A program made the translations under genes and the position numbers. A model generated the notes under the pieces. That model was not told where the DNA came from and made no database searches. It saw nothing but the letters and a program-made list of their open reading frames with translations. From JBFWWP01 sp050246115 (GTDB taxonomy: Bacteria > Planctomycetota > UBA8108 > UBA1146 > JAJFFE01), in the NCBI GenBank assembly GCA_050246115.1, contig JBFWWP010000037.1:1-46702 (forward strand): DNA of 46,702 nucleotides, given 5' to 3'. This document shows, one piece after another, positions 8,410-16,932 of this stretch; the stretch's first letter is position 1; each line of letters opens with the position of its first letter.

Positions 8410-9612
8410 CTAGTCGAATACTTCATGGGTGGCCCTTGCCGCATTCATCGAGTCGAGCCCGCCGAGCACGTGGACGCGATCGTCGAGGAGCACGGCCGTC
8501 GCCCACGAGCGGCAGGTCGGCATGCTCTCGCCGAGGCTCCAAGCTTGGGTCGCGGGATCATAGACTTGGAGCGCGGATAGATTGCCGCCGGTGTTGGGGT
8601 CGAGGGTCGATCCGCCCAGGACCCAGAGCGTGCCATTACGAACCACGGTCGCCGGAACCTGCGCTTGAACCGGGAGGTCGGGACCGAACATCCAACCGTT
8701 GGTCGCAGGGTCATAAATTTGTAGCTTGCGATCCGGGGTGCCGAGAACGTACACGAGACCCCCTATGGATTCAGCGCGGACGCGTTGGGAGATCGTCAGT
8801 GACGGTGCCGCAGTGCTCCAGGTGTCGGTAGCCGTGTCGTAGACCTGCTGGGACAGCCCCGCGGGAACTCCGCCGGTCACGTAGATGAGATCCGCGACGA
8901 CCGCGCTCGCATGGCCCCAGCGGAAGTTGATGGGCGAAGGCGCCAAGTACTCCCAGTTGTCCGTCGCGGGATCGTAGCGTCGGTTGAGGGTGCCGCCCGC
9001 CGGCCAACCGCCAATGAGGTACACTCGGCCGCCAACGACTTCAGCGGTAGCGCCCCACGTGCTCGTGTCGGGGACGGGGGTGCCCGCAGACCAGGTCGCG
9101 GTCTGAGGGTCATAGACCTGCACCTCGGCGGTGTTGCCACCACTCCAGTCGCTCCCGCCGCCGATGAGCAGGATCTTTCCGCCGATCGTAACCGAAGTGT
9201 GCGCGCCGCGTGCTGCGAGCATGGCAGGCGCCTGTTGCCAGTTCGTGGTGCTCGTGCAGACATTCGTGTCGAGGCAGCTGATCGAATCGGGAGTCGGATC
9301 ACCGCCGCACGCGGGGAACGGCAAGGTCGGCTGCAGGCTCCCGGGAACGAAGAGGTAGCTCAGGAGTGCAACCGCATCCGCAATGCTGATCGTCGCGTCG
9401 TCGTCCAAGTCGGCAGCATCGAGGCAGGGCGGCGCGGCGGCACCCGAGACGAACAGGTAGCTGAGAAGCGCTACTGCATCCACGAGGTCCACGGCACTGC
9501 TCGAGTCGACATCCCCACGCGTGAACGAAGCGTCCGCCACGACTCGCGTCGGGTAGACCGCACAAGCGGAGAGGATCACTGCGCACCAGCAACGAAGGGT
9601 CGAACGGTCCAT
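8410..9612 (-). CDS. Secreted kelch-repeat protein with N-terminal dockerin-like module
   Basis: The start is an ATG at 9612 behind GCAGGAG, five bases away; the frame stays open upstream but that part is not protein-like. The 400-residue product has a signal peptide (about residues 1-27, ending VVA-D). A dockerin-like module of two calcium-loop motifs follows (DVDSSSAVDLVDAV and DLDDDATISIADAV, each before 'LLSYLF'). It ends in a cysteine tail (CGGDPTPDSISC). From about residue 130 to the C-terminus run kelch repeats ('VYDPATxxW', 'LIGGxxxxG'), forming a probable six-blade propeller. It is likely extracytoplasmic, binding ligand or carbohydrate. The other dockerin-like proteins of the window carry the module at the C-terminus, so its N-terminal position here is unusual. 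Confidence 0.88.
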   Translation of the reverse strand: MDRSTLRCWCAVILSACAVYPTRVVADASFTRGDVDSSSAVDLVDAVALLSYLFVSGAAAPPCLDAADLDDDATISIADAVALLSYLFVPGSLQPTLPFPACGGDPTPDSISCLDTNVCTSTTNWQQAPAMLAARGAHTSVTIGGKILLIGGGSDWSGGNTAEVQVYDPQTATWSAGTPVPDTSTWGATAEVVGGRVYLIGGWPAGGTLNRRYDPATDNWEYLAPSPINFRWGHASAVVADLIYVTGGVPAGLSQQVYDTATDTWSTAAPSLTISQRVRAESIGGLVYVLGTPDRKLQIYDPATNGWMFGPDLPVQAQVPATVVRNGTLWVLGGSTLDPNTGGNLSALQVYDPATQAWSLGESMPTCRSWATAVLLDDRVHVLGGLDSMNAARATHEVFD

Positions 9613-9822
9613 GAGCGCTCCTGCAGCACGTAGCCACGCGACGAAGAGGCGGGAACTCCGCCACGCGACGGACCCCACCCCAGAGATCCGACTTTGCGCC
9701 GAAACTGGACAAGGAAAGTTACGAATCCGCGCGAGGCCGCGCTCCTCTGGGCACCGGCCACCCTCACTTTGGTGCCGCGCGTACAGCGATGCCACGGGGG
9801 AAGACTCGGGCCAGTAGTAGGC

Positions 9823-10365
9823 TCAGTCGAGGGGGGCCCGTCGCTCGGGCCTGAGGAGTCGTTGCCAGGACGCGTCGAAGGGGTGAACGAGGTGAGCCGG
9901 TTCACCCTTCGCGCCTTGAAGCGGACGCCCCTCGTTTGCCCACGCGAAAATCGAACCCGTCAGGCTGTACACGGGTGCGGGCCCGACGGTGGGGCCCAAG
10001 GCGGCGGCAGCGCGAGCCGACCGCACGCCAACAGAGCAGTACAGAACGATCGCTGAGGAGTTGGCGACGTCTTGCAGTCGGGGTCCGAGGTCCGCGCCTT
10101 CGGGGAAGCTGCGGGCTCCCGGCAAATGACTGATCGCGAACTCGCGCGGCTCGCGGACGTCCACGAGCACCACGTTTCCGCTGGTGGTGAGCATCTCGGC
10201 GAGGCGGACGGTAGAGATCTGCCGGACTTTGGGCCACCGCTTGCGGATGTCCCGCTCGACGTCGGGCCAGGTAGGCTCCTGCCCGTTGCTGCCACACCCG
10301 AGCACGAGCACGATCAGACTCGTGCACAAGCCCCCGAGCACGGAGCGGGTTCGCGGACGGGTCAC
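9823..10365 (-). CDS. Rhodanese-domain lipoprotein
   Basis: The 180-residue protein starts with a lipoprotein signal whose lipobox VLGC puts the modified Cys at residue 24. A single rhodanese domain spans about residues 50-145, with VDVREPREF and the active-site loop C110-SVGVR. The CX4R loop with an intact Cys predicts sulfurtransferase activity outside the cytoplasmic membrane, as in PspE-type proteins. The GTG start overlaps the TGA of the upstream gene by four bases (GTGA), so the two are translationally coupled. The C-terminal 35 residues are basic and outside the domain. Confidence 0.85.
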   Translation of the reverse strand: MTRPRTRSVLGGLCTSLIVLVLGCGSNGQEPTWPDVERDIRKRWPKVRQISTVRLAEMLTTSGNVVLVDVREPREFAISHLPGARSFPEGADLGPRLQDVANSSAIVLYCSVGVRSARAAAALGPTVGPAPVYSLTGSIFAWANEGRPLQGAKGEPAHLVHPFDASWQRLLRPERRAPLD

Positions 10366-11201
10366 GGGCCGTTCGCCGGATCGGCCAGAGGCTCGCAGAA
10401 CGCCGTCGCCTGGGGTCGAATCGCCACGTCACGTGGGTACCGATGAGGACGGGCGAGCGCCGTCTCCAAGGCCTGACACGCTTCGTTGCTCCGAGCCGCC
10501 GCCGTCAACGCCTTCGCGAGCAACAGCTCCAGCTCCAGACTGGGTTCGAGCACGACACAACGCTGAGCGAGTTCGATGGCTTCGTCAATGCTCCCTTCGG
10601 GAGCGCCGAACGCCATCACGCGTGCGATCCACGGGAGCGTGGCCAATCGGAGCCGCAAAGTGGCCTTGGTCGCCAACGCCGTCACTTGGTTCGGGTCGAG
10701 CGCGAGCGCCGCATCGGCGTGCGCCAGCGTCCGGCGGGCGTGTCCAGCGCGACTGAACATCGCCTGCAAGTGGGTCGTCGTGCCGGTCGCCCAGGCCAGC
10801 TGCCCCAAAGTCTCGGCATCCGCACCGCCGGCGTCGGCCGCGCGCTGCGCGAACTCGAGTGCGCTGAGGGCCGCCGTGTCGCGACTCTCGCGGTCGTCGG
10901 CCGGGTACAGAAACACACCGTCCGACTCGGCTCGGGACGCGAGAAACAGGGATCGCGCGTCATACGGTTGCTCCGCGGCGAGTGCAAGCGCCAGGCGCCG
11001 CGACGCCACAAGGTCCCCAGCGTCGCGTAACGCCGACACCTGGGCTTGGTCTTGTTCGAGCGACGCGCGCTCCATGGGCACGCGCGGGCCAGCGATCCGA
11101 TCCCGCCACTCGGCGAGATCCGGGCCACCTGCACACCCCATCGCGAGCGCCAACACCAGAGAGAGACTCGAGGCGCGCAGCCCACCCACGGCGTAGTCCA
11201 T
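10362..11201 (-). CDS. TPR-like lipoprotein
   Basis: The 279-residue product has a lipoprotein signal with lipobox LAMGC (Cys23). The rest is alanine-rich and helical. It contains tetratricopeptide-like units, for example around 'HADAALALDPNQVTALATKA' near residues 160-180 and 'AIELAQRCVVLEPSLELELLLAKAL' near 205-230. TPR proteins are protein-interaction scaffolds; no enzymatic motif is present. The ATG lies behind GAGGAGGA with nine bases spacing. It is co-transcribed with the rhodanese lipoprotein, four bases overlapping, so they may act together at the membrane. The partner is unknown. Confidence 0.75.
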   Translation of the reverse strand: MDYAVGGLRASSLSLVLALAMGCAGGPDLAEWRDRIAGPRVPMERASLEQDQAQVSALRDAGDLVASRRLALALAAEQPYDARSLFLASRAESDGVFLYPADDRESRDTAALSALEFAQRAADAGGADAETLGQLAWATGTTTHLQAMFSRAGHARRTLAHADAALALDPNQVTALATKATLRLRLATLPWIARVMAFGAPEGSIDEAIELAQRCVVLEPSLELELLLAKALTAAARSNEACQALETALARPHRYPRDVAIRPQATAFCEPLADPANGP

Positions 11202-11383
11202 TTTCGACGATCCTCCTCGTCATCCGCACTAGGTCCGAAACAAGCGCGGGTATGTCTCTTGATTCGGGACCAGGACGAGCCACGCTCGAGTCCGGCGATC
11301 GAGATGATCGCATCGACCCGGGGCCTGCGCTCGTTCCGGACGGGCACCTGACGCGAACCCAGCGGGAACTCGCTCGATTCGGG

Positions 11384-11956
11384 TCAGCGGACCCAGTCGC
11401 TCTTCAACACACCGAAGCACACCGTGTCTGCGCGCTCTCCCGTAGGGGCGACGAGCTGACTGCGAAGTAGCCCCTCGCGCCCGAGGCCGCACTTCTCGGC
11501 AACCCGAATGCTCGCGACATTACGGGCGTCGCACCGCCAACTCAGCCGCAGCCAAGGCCACTCACTGAACCCCCACTCGAGCAGGGTACTCAGAAACTGC
11601 GTTCCCAGCCCTTGCCCCGCACGGCTCGCCCGAATCCACATGCCGATCTCGGCGTTGCTTGCTGCCAAGCGGCCTTCACGCAAATGGAACCCGCCGCCCC
11701 CCCAAAGTTCGCTCTCGTCGGGCGCGAGCAGCGCGATCGTGAAGTCCTGCGCGAGCAGCCAGCGGCCGCGAAACTCTCGCACGAGCTGCTCCGCCTCCGC
11801 GTCGGTCTGGTCGGACCGCGCCCAAGGCAAGAAGGTTCGCAAGTGCTCGTACGACGAGTTGGTCGCGTCCCGAAGCAGTGGGCCGTCGCCAGGTTGGTAC
11901 GAGCGAACCACGAAGTCGGTGGTGCGCCGGATCTCCGGGGCGAGCAGATAGTCCAT
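11384..11956 (-). CDS. GNAT family N-acetyltransferase, RimJ/RimL type
   Basis: The preferred start is the ATG at 11956 (MDYLLAPEI), giving 190 residues; an in-frame ATG 51 bases upstream is less likely because GGAGAGG precedes the inner one. The GNAT acetyl-CoA loop reads RASRAGQGLGTQFL near residues 110-125. It is followed by the RimJ/RimL-type signature 'RCDARNVASIRVAEKCGL', where other members have 'NxxSxxvxEkxGF'. Family members acetylate the N-terminal amino group of ribosomal proteins or small amines; the substrate cannot be told here. It lies 90 bases after the large lipoprotein gene on the same strand. Confidence 0.85.
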   Translation of the reverse strand: MDYLLAPEIRRTTDFVVRSYQPGDGPLLRDATNSSYEHLRTFLPWARSDQTDAEAEQLVREFRGRWLLAQDFTIALLAPDESELWGGGGFHLREGRLAASNAEIGMWIRASRAGQGLGTQFLSTLLEWGFSEWPWLRLSWRCDARNVASIRVAEKCGLGREGLLRSQLVAPTGERADTVCFGVLKSDWVR

Positions 11957-12046
11957 GGGTCGACATGCCTCTCCAAGCGACCGACTCACCCACCCCGACG
12001 GCATCAAAGGCTCCGGGGAACCGCCGCGACGACACCTGCGAGCGAC

Positions 12047-15000
12047 CTACATGGCCGGCGCATTGGCGAGAATCCACGCCTTGATGGTGTCGATCGCGCA
12101 CACGGACAGGAACGGGCCGCCATCGGGCATTTGACCGCCGCACTGCGGCGTAGCCGACTCGACCTTCTCGACCAGAAAGCTGTTTGCGATGCTTCCCGGG
12201 GATACGTAGGTCAGCAAGTCAGTGCACGACAGCGCTGGGCCCGTCTGATTCACCAAGTTGCCGAAGGCCGTCGCCTGCCCATTCATGGCCGGATTCTGGG
12301 TGACGCCATCGTGGCACCCACCGAAGTTGCAACTCACGTTGATGATCGTGTTGTACACCGTAGTGAAGGTGACCGCGGCGCCCGTGACCACCACGGAACC
12401 GGTGCACGACGAACTCGTCCCCCACACGTCGGTCACGGTGACGGACACCGACCACGTGGCGGCAGCACAATAGAGTACGCTCAGCGTGGACGCGTTCGAC
12501 GCTCCCTGAATCTGCCCACCATTGACCGACCATGCGTAGACGAGGTCGGCGGGGTTGCCGTCATCGGTCACGTTGGCGGTGAAGAGCACGGTATTCCCCG
12601 AGGCAACGGAAGCGACGTTCGTCACCGTGCAAGTGGGGACATCGTTCGCCACGATAGTCACGTCGGTGGTCGCTGACCCCGTCCCGCCGAAGGTGTCGGT
12701 CACCGTCAGCGTCACCGTGTACGTGCCGGGATCGGCATAGACGTGACTCGCGAGCGCCGAGATCATGCTCGACGAACTGCCACCGTCACCAAAGTCCCAG
12801 CTCCACTGAACGATCGAGTCCCCAGGGTCGGTCTCGGTCGAACTCGACCCGTCGAAGTTGACCGCGAGATCCTCCGCTTGCGGCGCGACCATGCCGGGGA
12901 CGGCCGTCGGCGGCGTATTGTTGAAGTTCACTTGCAGCGCTTGCATGCAGGAGGACCGAGCGCCGCGCGCATCGGTCACGGTGAGAAGCACGTCATAGGC
13001 GCCCACGACCGTGTACGTGTGGGTCGTCGTCGCCCCAGTCGCCAGTCCCCCATCCCCGAAGTCCCATTCGTAGGAGGAAATTGCATCGTCGTCAGGGTCG
13101 GTCGTGCCGCTCGCGTCAAAGGCAACCACCGTATCGGTCAAGGCGACGGTGGGAGACTGAATCGAGCAAGTCGGGTTGAAGTTCGGATCCAGGAACAACA
13201 GCACCCGGCCAGTGCTCTCGGCCGCTCCCAGGTTGCTGGCTGAACTGACGAAGGTCGCAAAAGACCCTTGGAATACCCCCGTCGCGCGTTGGTACGAACC
13301 GACGACGGGCTGCGTCGAGGCACCGTCGGCCTCGATCCCAGTCGGCGCGACACTGATTCGCTGCAGTTCGAAAGCACCGTCCACGAGGTACGAGGAGAGA
13401 TCCGACAACACGATGTCCGACACCGCGTTGGCATCGACAGTGCGCACGTCGTCGAGGTTCGAGGCTTCGGTCTCGAAGGCGAGCGCGGTACCGTCGGGTA
13501 GGAAGATCGGCGTGCGCGACGATCCGTCGCCCGGCACTCCCGTCACCGATTGACTCAACAGCACCGTCGTCTCACCGGTCGCGTCGTCGTGCAGGTAGAC
13601 CTGTGGCGTGGCCGTGGGGAGTACCGCACCCAGGTTGGTCTTACTCGACTCGAACGCCACCAAAGTGACGCCGCTGCGTCGCGCCACGGTCGCGTTCTCA
13701 CTGACGCCGCCGACCCCTTGCACACCGCCGGTCGCGACGCTCGCGCGCCGGACGCCCACGATGCCGCAGGCGCCAGCCTCGAGGCAACGGTAGAAGACAT
13801 CCCGTACAGCGTTCGTGTCCCCCGAGATCAAATCCGACGCGTCCGACTCGAACGCAACGACAACCCCATCGCCGTCGATGGCGGGGTCGAACGAGCCCCC
13901 GTCCCCCCCTCGTAGGGGCATCGCCGCCGACGCGCTGAGAAGCTCGAGTGCCGGTCCTGGCGCCTCGTGGTAGATGAACAGATCGGGGAGCGCAGCGTTG
14001 CCGTCCACGAACCCGGAGATGAGATCGGAAGCCAGCGACTCGAAGGCCACGTCAGCGCCGTCCGGACCCATGGCCGGATCGTCGCAATGGTCGTCACAGC
14101 GGCGTGCAGGGTTCCCGGCTTGGAAACTGATGAGGTCTGTGTCGGCCGGGTCGATCTCGAGGCGAACCGAGTCATCGGGATTCAGGAACACTTCGACGCG
14201 CGCCCGGTAGACGTTGCGAGCGCCGACTGTCGTGACCATGCCGGGGAGGTTCGACGCGCTCGACACGAAGGCCACGAACAGGACCCCGACCGGATCGGCC
14301 GGGCCCGGCGCCACGGCGGGCACGTAGGTGATCGACGGTTGGCTCGAGGCCGCGAGCGCGGCGGCACCACCTGCGACCTGACTGACGAGCACCGTACTCT
14401 CGATCGCGGCCTCCGTGGTCACCGGTCGGCCCGCCGCGTCCCACGCTGCCGTGAGGGCGAGGAAGCGCGAAAACTCCACCGGCACGGTCTCCCGCGTCGG
14501 CCTGCCGAGAGGAACGAGCCCACTGGTGATGGCCCACTCGATCCGTGGATCGGCATTGAAATGGGTCAAGAGATCGAACGTGGGATCGAGCGCCAACTTG
14601 TCCGTCTCCCAGGCCTCGATCTGGTCGACGATCTCCTGAGCGGTCTTGTTGCGAAAGTCGAGATCGACCCCAACACTGAGTGGCGCGATCCACACCATGT
14701 TCGCGATGCCGGTTGCCTGCGACGTGTGACAGTTCGAACACTGAGCCGCGGGGTCGAAGCCACCGGGGTGACCCGAGGGCGCGGTCACGGGAAACCCATG
14801 GCATGTCTGGCACCGAGGATGCTCGAAGACCTCGACCAACTCCTGATTGAAGACCGTCGGGATGCCCTCGCTGTTCGAGAGATTGGCGACGGCGACCAAG
14901 AACACGTCGCTGGCGCCGTTGGTATCACCCGGATCCGGCGCGATCAACTCACCGGCGGGGCTCGCGGTGGCAAACGCTGCAAAGACGATCGAGCGGTCCC

Positions 15001-15244
15001 CGGTGGAGCCAGGCAGAATCCCTCCGGTCGCCGCGAACGCGGTCACGGGCTGACTGAGTGTGCCGACATCGAATCCTTGCAGTTGGTTGGCGCTCGCCAC
15101 GAGTGCCTGCGTCGCGGGGGCGTCGGGCTCGCTCAAGCCACTCGAGCAACCCGCACCAGCGAGGGCAAGTGCATGGAGCGCCACAGCGAGCATCAGCTCC
15201 CGCCGCCCCAAGGTGAACCATGAACTCAAGCAGTCACCGCCCAT
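12047..15244 (-). CDS. Large lipoprotein: haem motifs, beta-propeller and PKD domains
   Basis: The 1065-residue product has a lipoprotein signal (residues 13-33, LAGAGC, Cys33). Two CXXCH haem motifs follow (C145-QTCH and C169-SNCH) in a small cytochrome-like insert. The region from about 280 to 650 repeats 'VAFES-x-ASDLISG', as in TolB-like propellers. A matching unit lies before the haem insert at about residues 85-118, so the insert seems to interrupt the propeller. Two clear PKD domains (each with 'WDFGDGG') and a third PKD-like domain follow. The C-terminus has a CX4CH motif (CNFGGCH) and conserved Cys residues, resembling planctomycete cytochrome-type domains. An envelope redox or surface role is inferred. 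The ATG at 15244 keeps two Arg before the signal; an ATG at 15193 has a good GGGAG but loses them. Confidence 0.82.
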   Translation of the reverse strand: MGGDCLSSWFTLGRRELMLAVALHALALAGAGCSSGLSEPDAPATQALVASANQLQGFDVGTLSQPVTAFAATGGILPGSTGDRSIVFAAFATASPAGELIAPDPGDTNGASDVFLVAVANLSNSEGIPTVFNQELVEVFEHPRCQTCHGFPVTAPSGHPGGFDPAAQCSNCHTSQATGIANMVWIAPLSVGVDLDFRNKTAQEIVDQIEAWETDKLALDPTFDLLTHFNADPRIEWAITSGLVPLGRPTRETVPVEFSRFLALTAAWDAAGRPVTTEAAIESTVLVSQVAGGAAALAASSQPSITYVPAVAPGPADPVGVLFVAFVSSASNLPGMVTTVGARNVYRARVEVFLNPDDSVRLEIDPADTDLISFQAGNPARRCDDHCDDPAMGPDGADVAFESLASDLISGFVDGNAALPDLFIYHEAPGPALELLSASAAMPLRGGDGGSFDPAIDGDGVVVAFESDASDLISGDTNAVRDVFYRCLEAGACGIVGVRRASVATGGVQGVGGVSENATVARRSGVTLVAFESSKTNLGAVLPTATPQVYLHDDATGETTVLLSQSVTGVPGDGSSRTPIFLPDGTALAFETEASNLDDVRTVDANAVSDIVLSDLSSYLVDGAFELQRISVAPTGIEADGASTQPVVGSYQRATGVFQGSFATFVSSASNLGAAESTGRVLLFLDPNFNPTCSIQSPTVALTDTVVAFDASGTTDPDDDAISSYEWDFGDGGLATGATTTHTYTVVGAYDVLLTVTDARGARSSCMQALQVNFNNTPPTAVPGMVAPQAEDLAVNFDGSSSTETDPGDSIVQWSWDFGDGGSSSSMISALASHVYADPGTYTVTLTVTDTFGGTGSATTDVTIVANDVPTCTVTNVASVASGNTVLFTANVTDDGNPADLVYAWSVNGGQIQGASNASTLSVLYCAAATWSVSVTVTDVWGTSSSCTGSVVVTGAAVTFTTVYNTIINVSCNFGGCHDGVTQNPAMNGQATAFGNLVNQTGPALSCTDLLTYVSPGSIANSFLVEKVESATPQCGGQMPDGGPFLSVCAIDTIKAWILANAPAM

Positions 15245-15635
15245 CGCTCGCTACGGGTCGCGTCGCGTCGAACCCGAGTCGTGTGATCCTGAACGTCGAT
15301 GATCTTGGTCGCCAGACCTGCGCCTCAGATTGTAGACGGAGCAGCCCGGAGCGAAAGAGCGCAACCGAACATCCACCGAGACTCGGGGTACTGCACCACC
15401 GCAGCGGGGCGATCCCCGTGATTGACTCGGGGCCCGTTCCGCGGGCGTGGCGTGATGGTTTACCTCGCAGGTCCTTGACCCAGAAGTTCTTTGCAGAGCG
15501 CGCCGTGCGGGAAGCTCAATGCTGGGCACTCCAAGCGGTGAGCTCGTCTGCAAGACTCGCAGCCACGCAGAATCGACCTGCCACTTCGAGCCGCCGACCT
15601 TCCCCAACCCAGCGACTGCTGGGGGCGAGTCAGTC
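15245..15635. other. Intergenic region between two minus-strand genes
   Basis: I see no gene, repeat or convincing hairpin with a T-run in these 391 bases. The promoter of the large lipoprotein gene and the 3' untranslated part of the sigma-factor gene must lie here. Confidence 0.4.
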
Positions 15636-16397
15636 CTAGGGCTGGGTGCGGTCGGGGCGTGATCGTAGCAAGGTCCGTAGTCGCTGCAGCGCCCGGCTGT
15701 GGCGCTTCTGAGCGGCCTTCACGTTCAGGTGGAGACGCACCGCGGCCTCCTCGAACCCAACTTCTTGATAGTCGATCAAGTCGAGGATCTCGCGGTCGGC
15801 AGCGGGCAGTTGCGCCAACGCTCGTTGCAGCCGGTCCGCCGACTCGCGGCTGCCCACGACTTGCGAGGGTGTGGCCGCGCTTCCGGAAAGAGCATCGAGA
15901 TCCGGTCGCTCGGAGCTCGCGCCGGGGCGTGGCTGCGGTCTGATCTCGCGTAGGACGTCGCGCTTGACCGCGCGTTCACGGCGGATCGCCCGCGCGACGC
16001 GGGCCTCGGCCATCGTGTCCATCAACTTACGAAACGCCGCCGGTCCGCGATTGTCGAAGCGTTGTTGTACTCGTACGAGGTCCATGAGTGTCTGCTGAAA
16101 GATGTCGCTGGCACCCACGCGCGCACGCAGATGCCCGGGTATCGCGGCGGCGATTCGACGCAACACCCGGGGTGCCTCGCGATCGACCAACTCGGCCAAC
16201 GCGGAGTCGCTGCCGTGGCCGAAACGGGAGAGCAGGGCGCCCCACTGCAGCGAGTCGGGACCGGGCCCGTGGGGTATCGCCGCGGCGTCCGCGCCGGCCG
16301 ACACGTCGGCAGGGAGTAGAGGCACGTCCGCGTCGGCCCGACGGGATCCGTCGCCCTCAGCGGGATCCGGCGCAGCCGCTTCGGGTTCAAGGGTCAC
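15636..16397 (-). CDS. ECF-type RNA polymerase sigma factor
   Basis: Region 2 is visible around 'VGASDIFQQTLMDLVR', and region 4 as LPAADREILDLIDYQEVGF followed by an EEAAVRLHLNVKAAQKRHSRAL helix-turn-helix. The sequence resembles the planctomycete ECF group that works with Ser/Thr kinases. The long acidic, proline-rich N-terminal extension (about 45 residues) is low in complexity. I choose GTG 16397, which lies eight bases after GGAGAGGAGG. The GTG at 16406 overlaps that Shine-Dalgarno and is unlikely. The product has 253 residues. The gene is divergent from the kinase gene at 16933, the usual arrangement for an ECF factor controlled by phosphorylation rather than by a membrane anti-sigma factor; none is encoded here. 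Confidence 0.88.
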   Translation of the reverse strand: MTLEPEAAAPDPAEGDGSRRADADVPLLPADVSAGADAAAIPHGPGPDSLQWGALLSRFGHGSDSALAELVDREAPRVLRRIAAAIPGHLRARVGASDIFQQTLMDLVRVQQRFDNRGPAAFRKLMDTMAEARVARAIRRERAVKRDVLREIRPQPRPGASSERPDLDALSGSAATPSQVVGSRESADRLQRALAQLPAADREILDLIDYQEVGFEEAAVRLHLNVKAAQKRHSRALQRLRTLLRSRPDRTQP

Positions 16398-16932
16398 GAC
16401 GGACACCTCCTCTCCACGTTCACTCCGGGTTCACTCTGGCCGCGGGACTCGATAGCCTCGGCGAACCCGGCCGACGCAACCGGCCCTGTTTGCGCTCCCC
16501 GGGTATGGACCGCAACCGTCCGTGCGCGGCACTGCACTCCGCCTCACGGTCCTCTCCGAACTCGGGCAGGCGCGGGCACACGCCCGCAGCTCGGCGCCGT
16601 CCATTGTAGTGAGTCGCTCGCCCACGTCATCCGACCCCACGGCGCGCGCCGACCGATCGCGTCCCAAGGCGCGCCGCAGCACTGTATCCGGTTCCACGCC
16701 GCACGAAACGCGAAGTCCGCGCCGGCAGCCGCCCCCTGGAGGGACCCACCCGTTCGGTAGGCACCTCGATGGACGCGACCGAGGTGTTGCGCTACAACCG
16801 GGTCGGTGAAACGCAACGGCGGGGCCCTCGAGTCCGCCGTCCCATGCATGGCTGCGCGTGGAGCCGCCGCGAGGGGCCGCGTGAGTGCGCTCCGCCTCTT
16901 CGAGGCTCACAAGGCGTCGGCATGGAGGCCGT
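16398..16932. other. Divergent control region of sigma factor and kinase genes
   Basis: This 535-base region should hold both promoters. A strong Shine-Dalgarno for the sigma gene is at the left end and GGAGG for the kinase at 16924-16928. I did not find a convincing housekeeping promoter pair, and the target motif of this ECF factor is unknown, so autoregulation cannot be judged by eye. No gene is recognisable inside. Confidence 0.4.

Noticed and set aside
13967..15223. 418-codon plus-strand open frame opposite the large lipoprotein
   Set aside because: The minus strand has CXXCH motifs, repeats and PKD domains. The plus frame shows only Arg/His/Gly-rich sequence.
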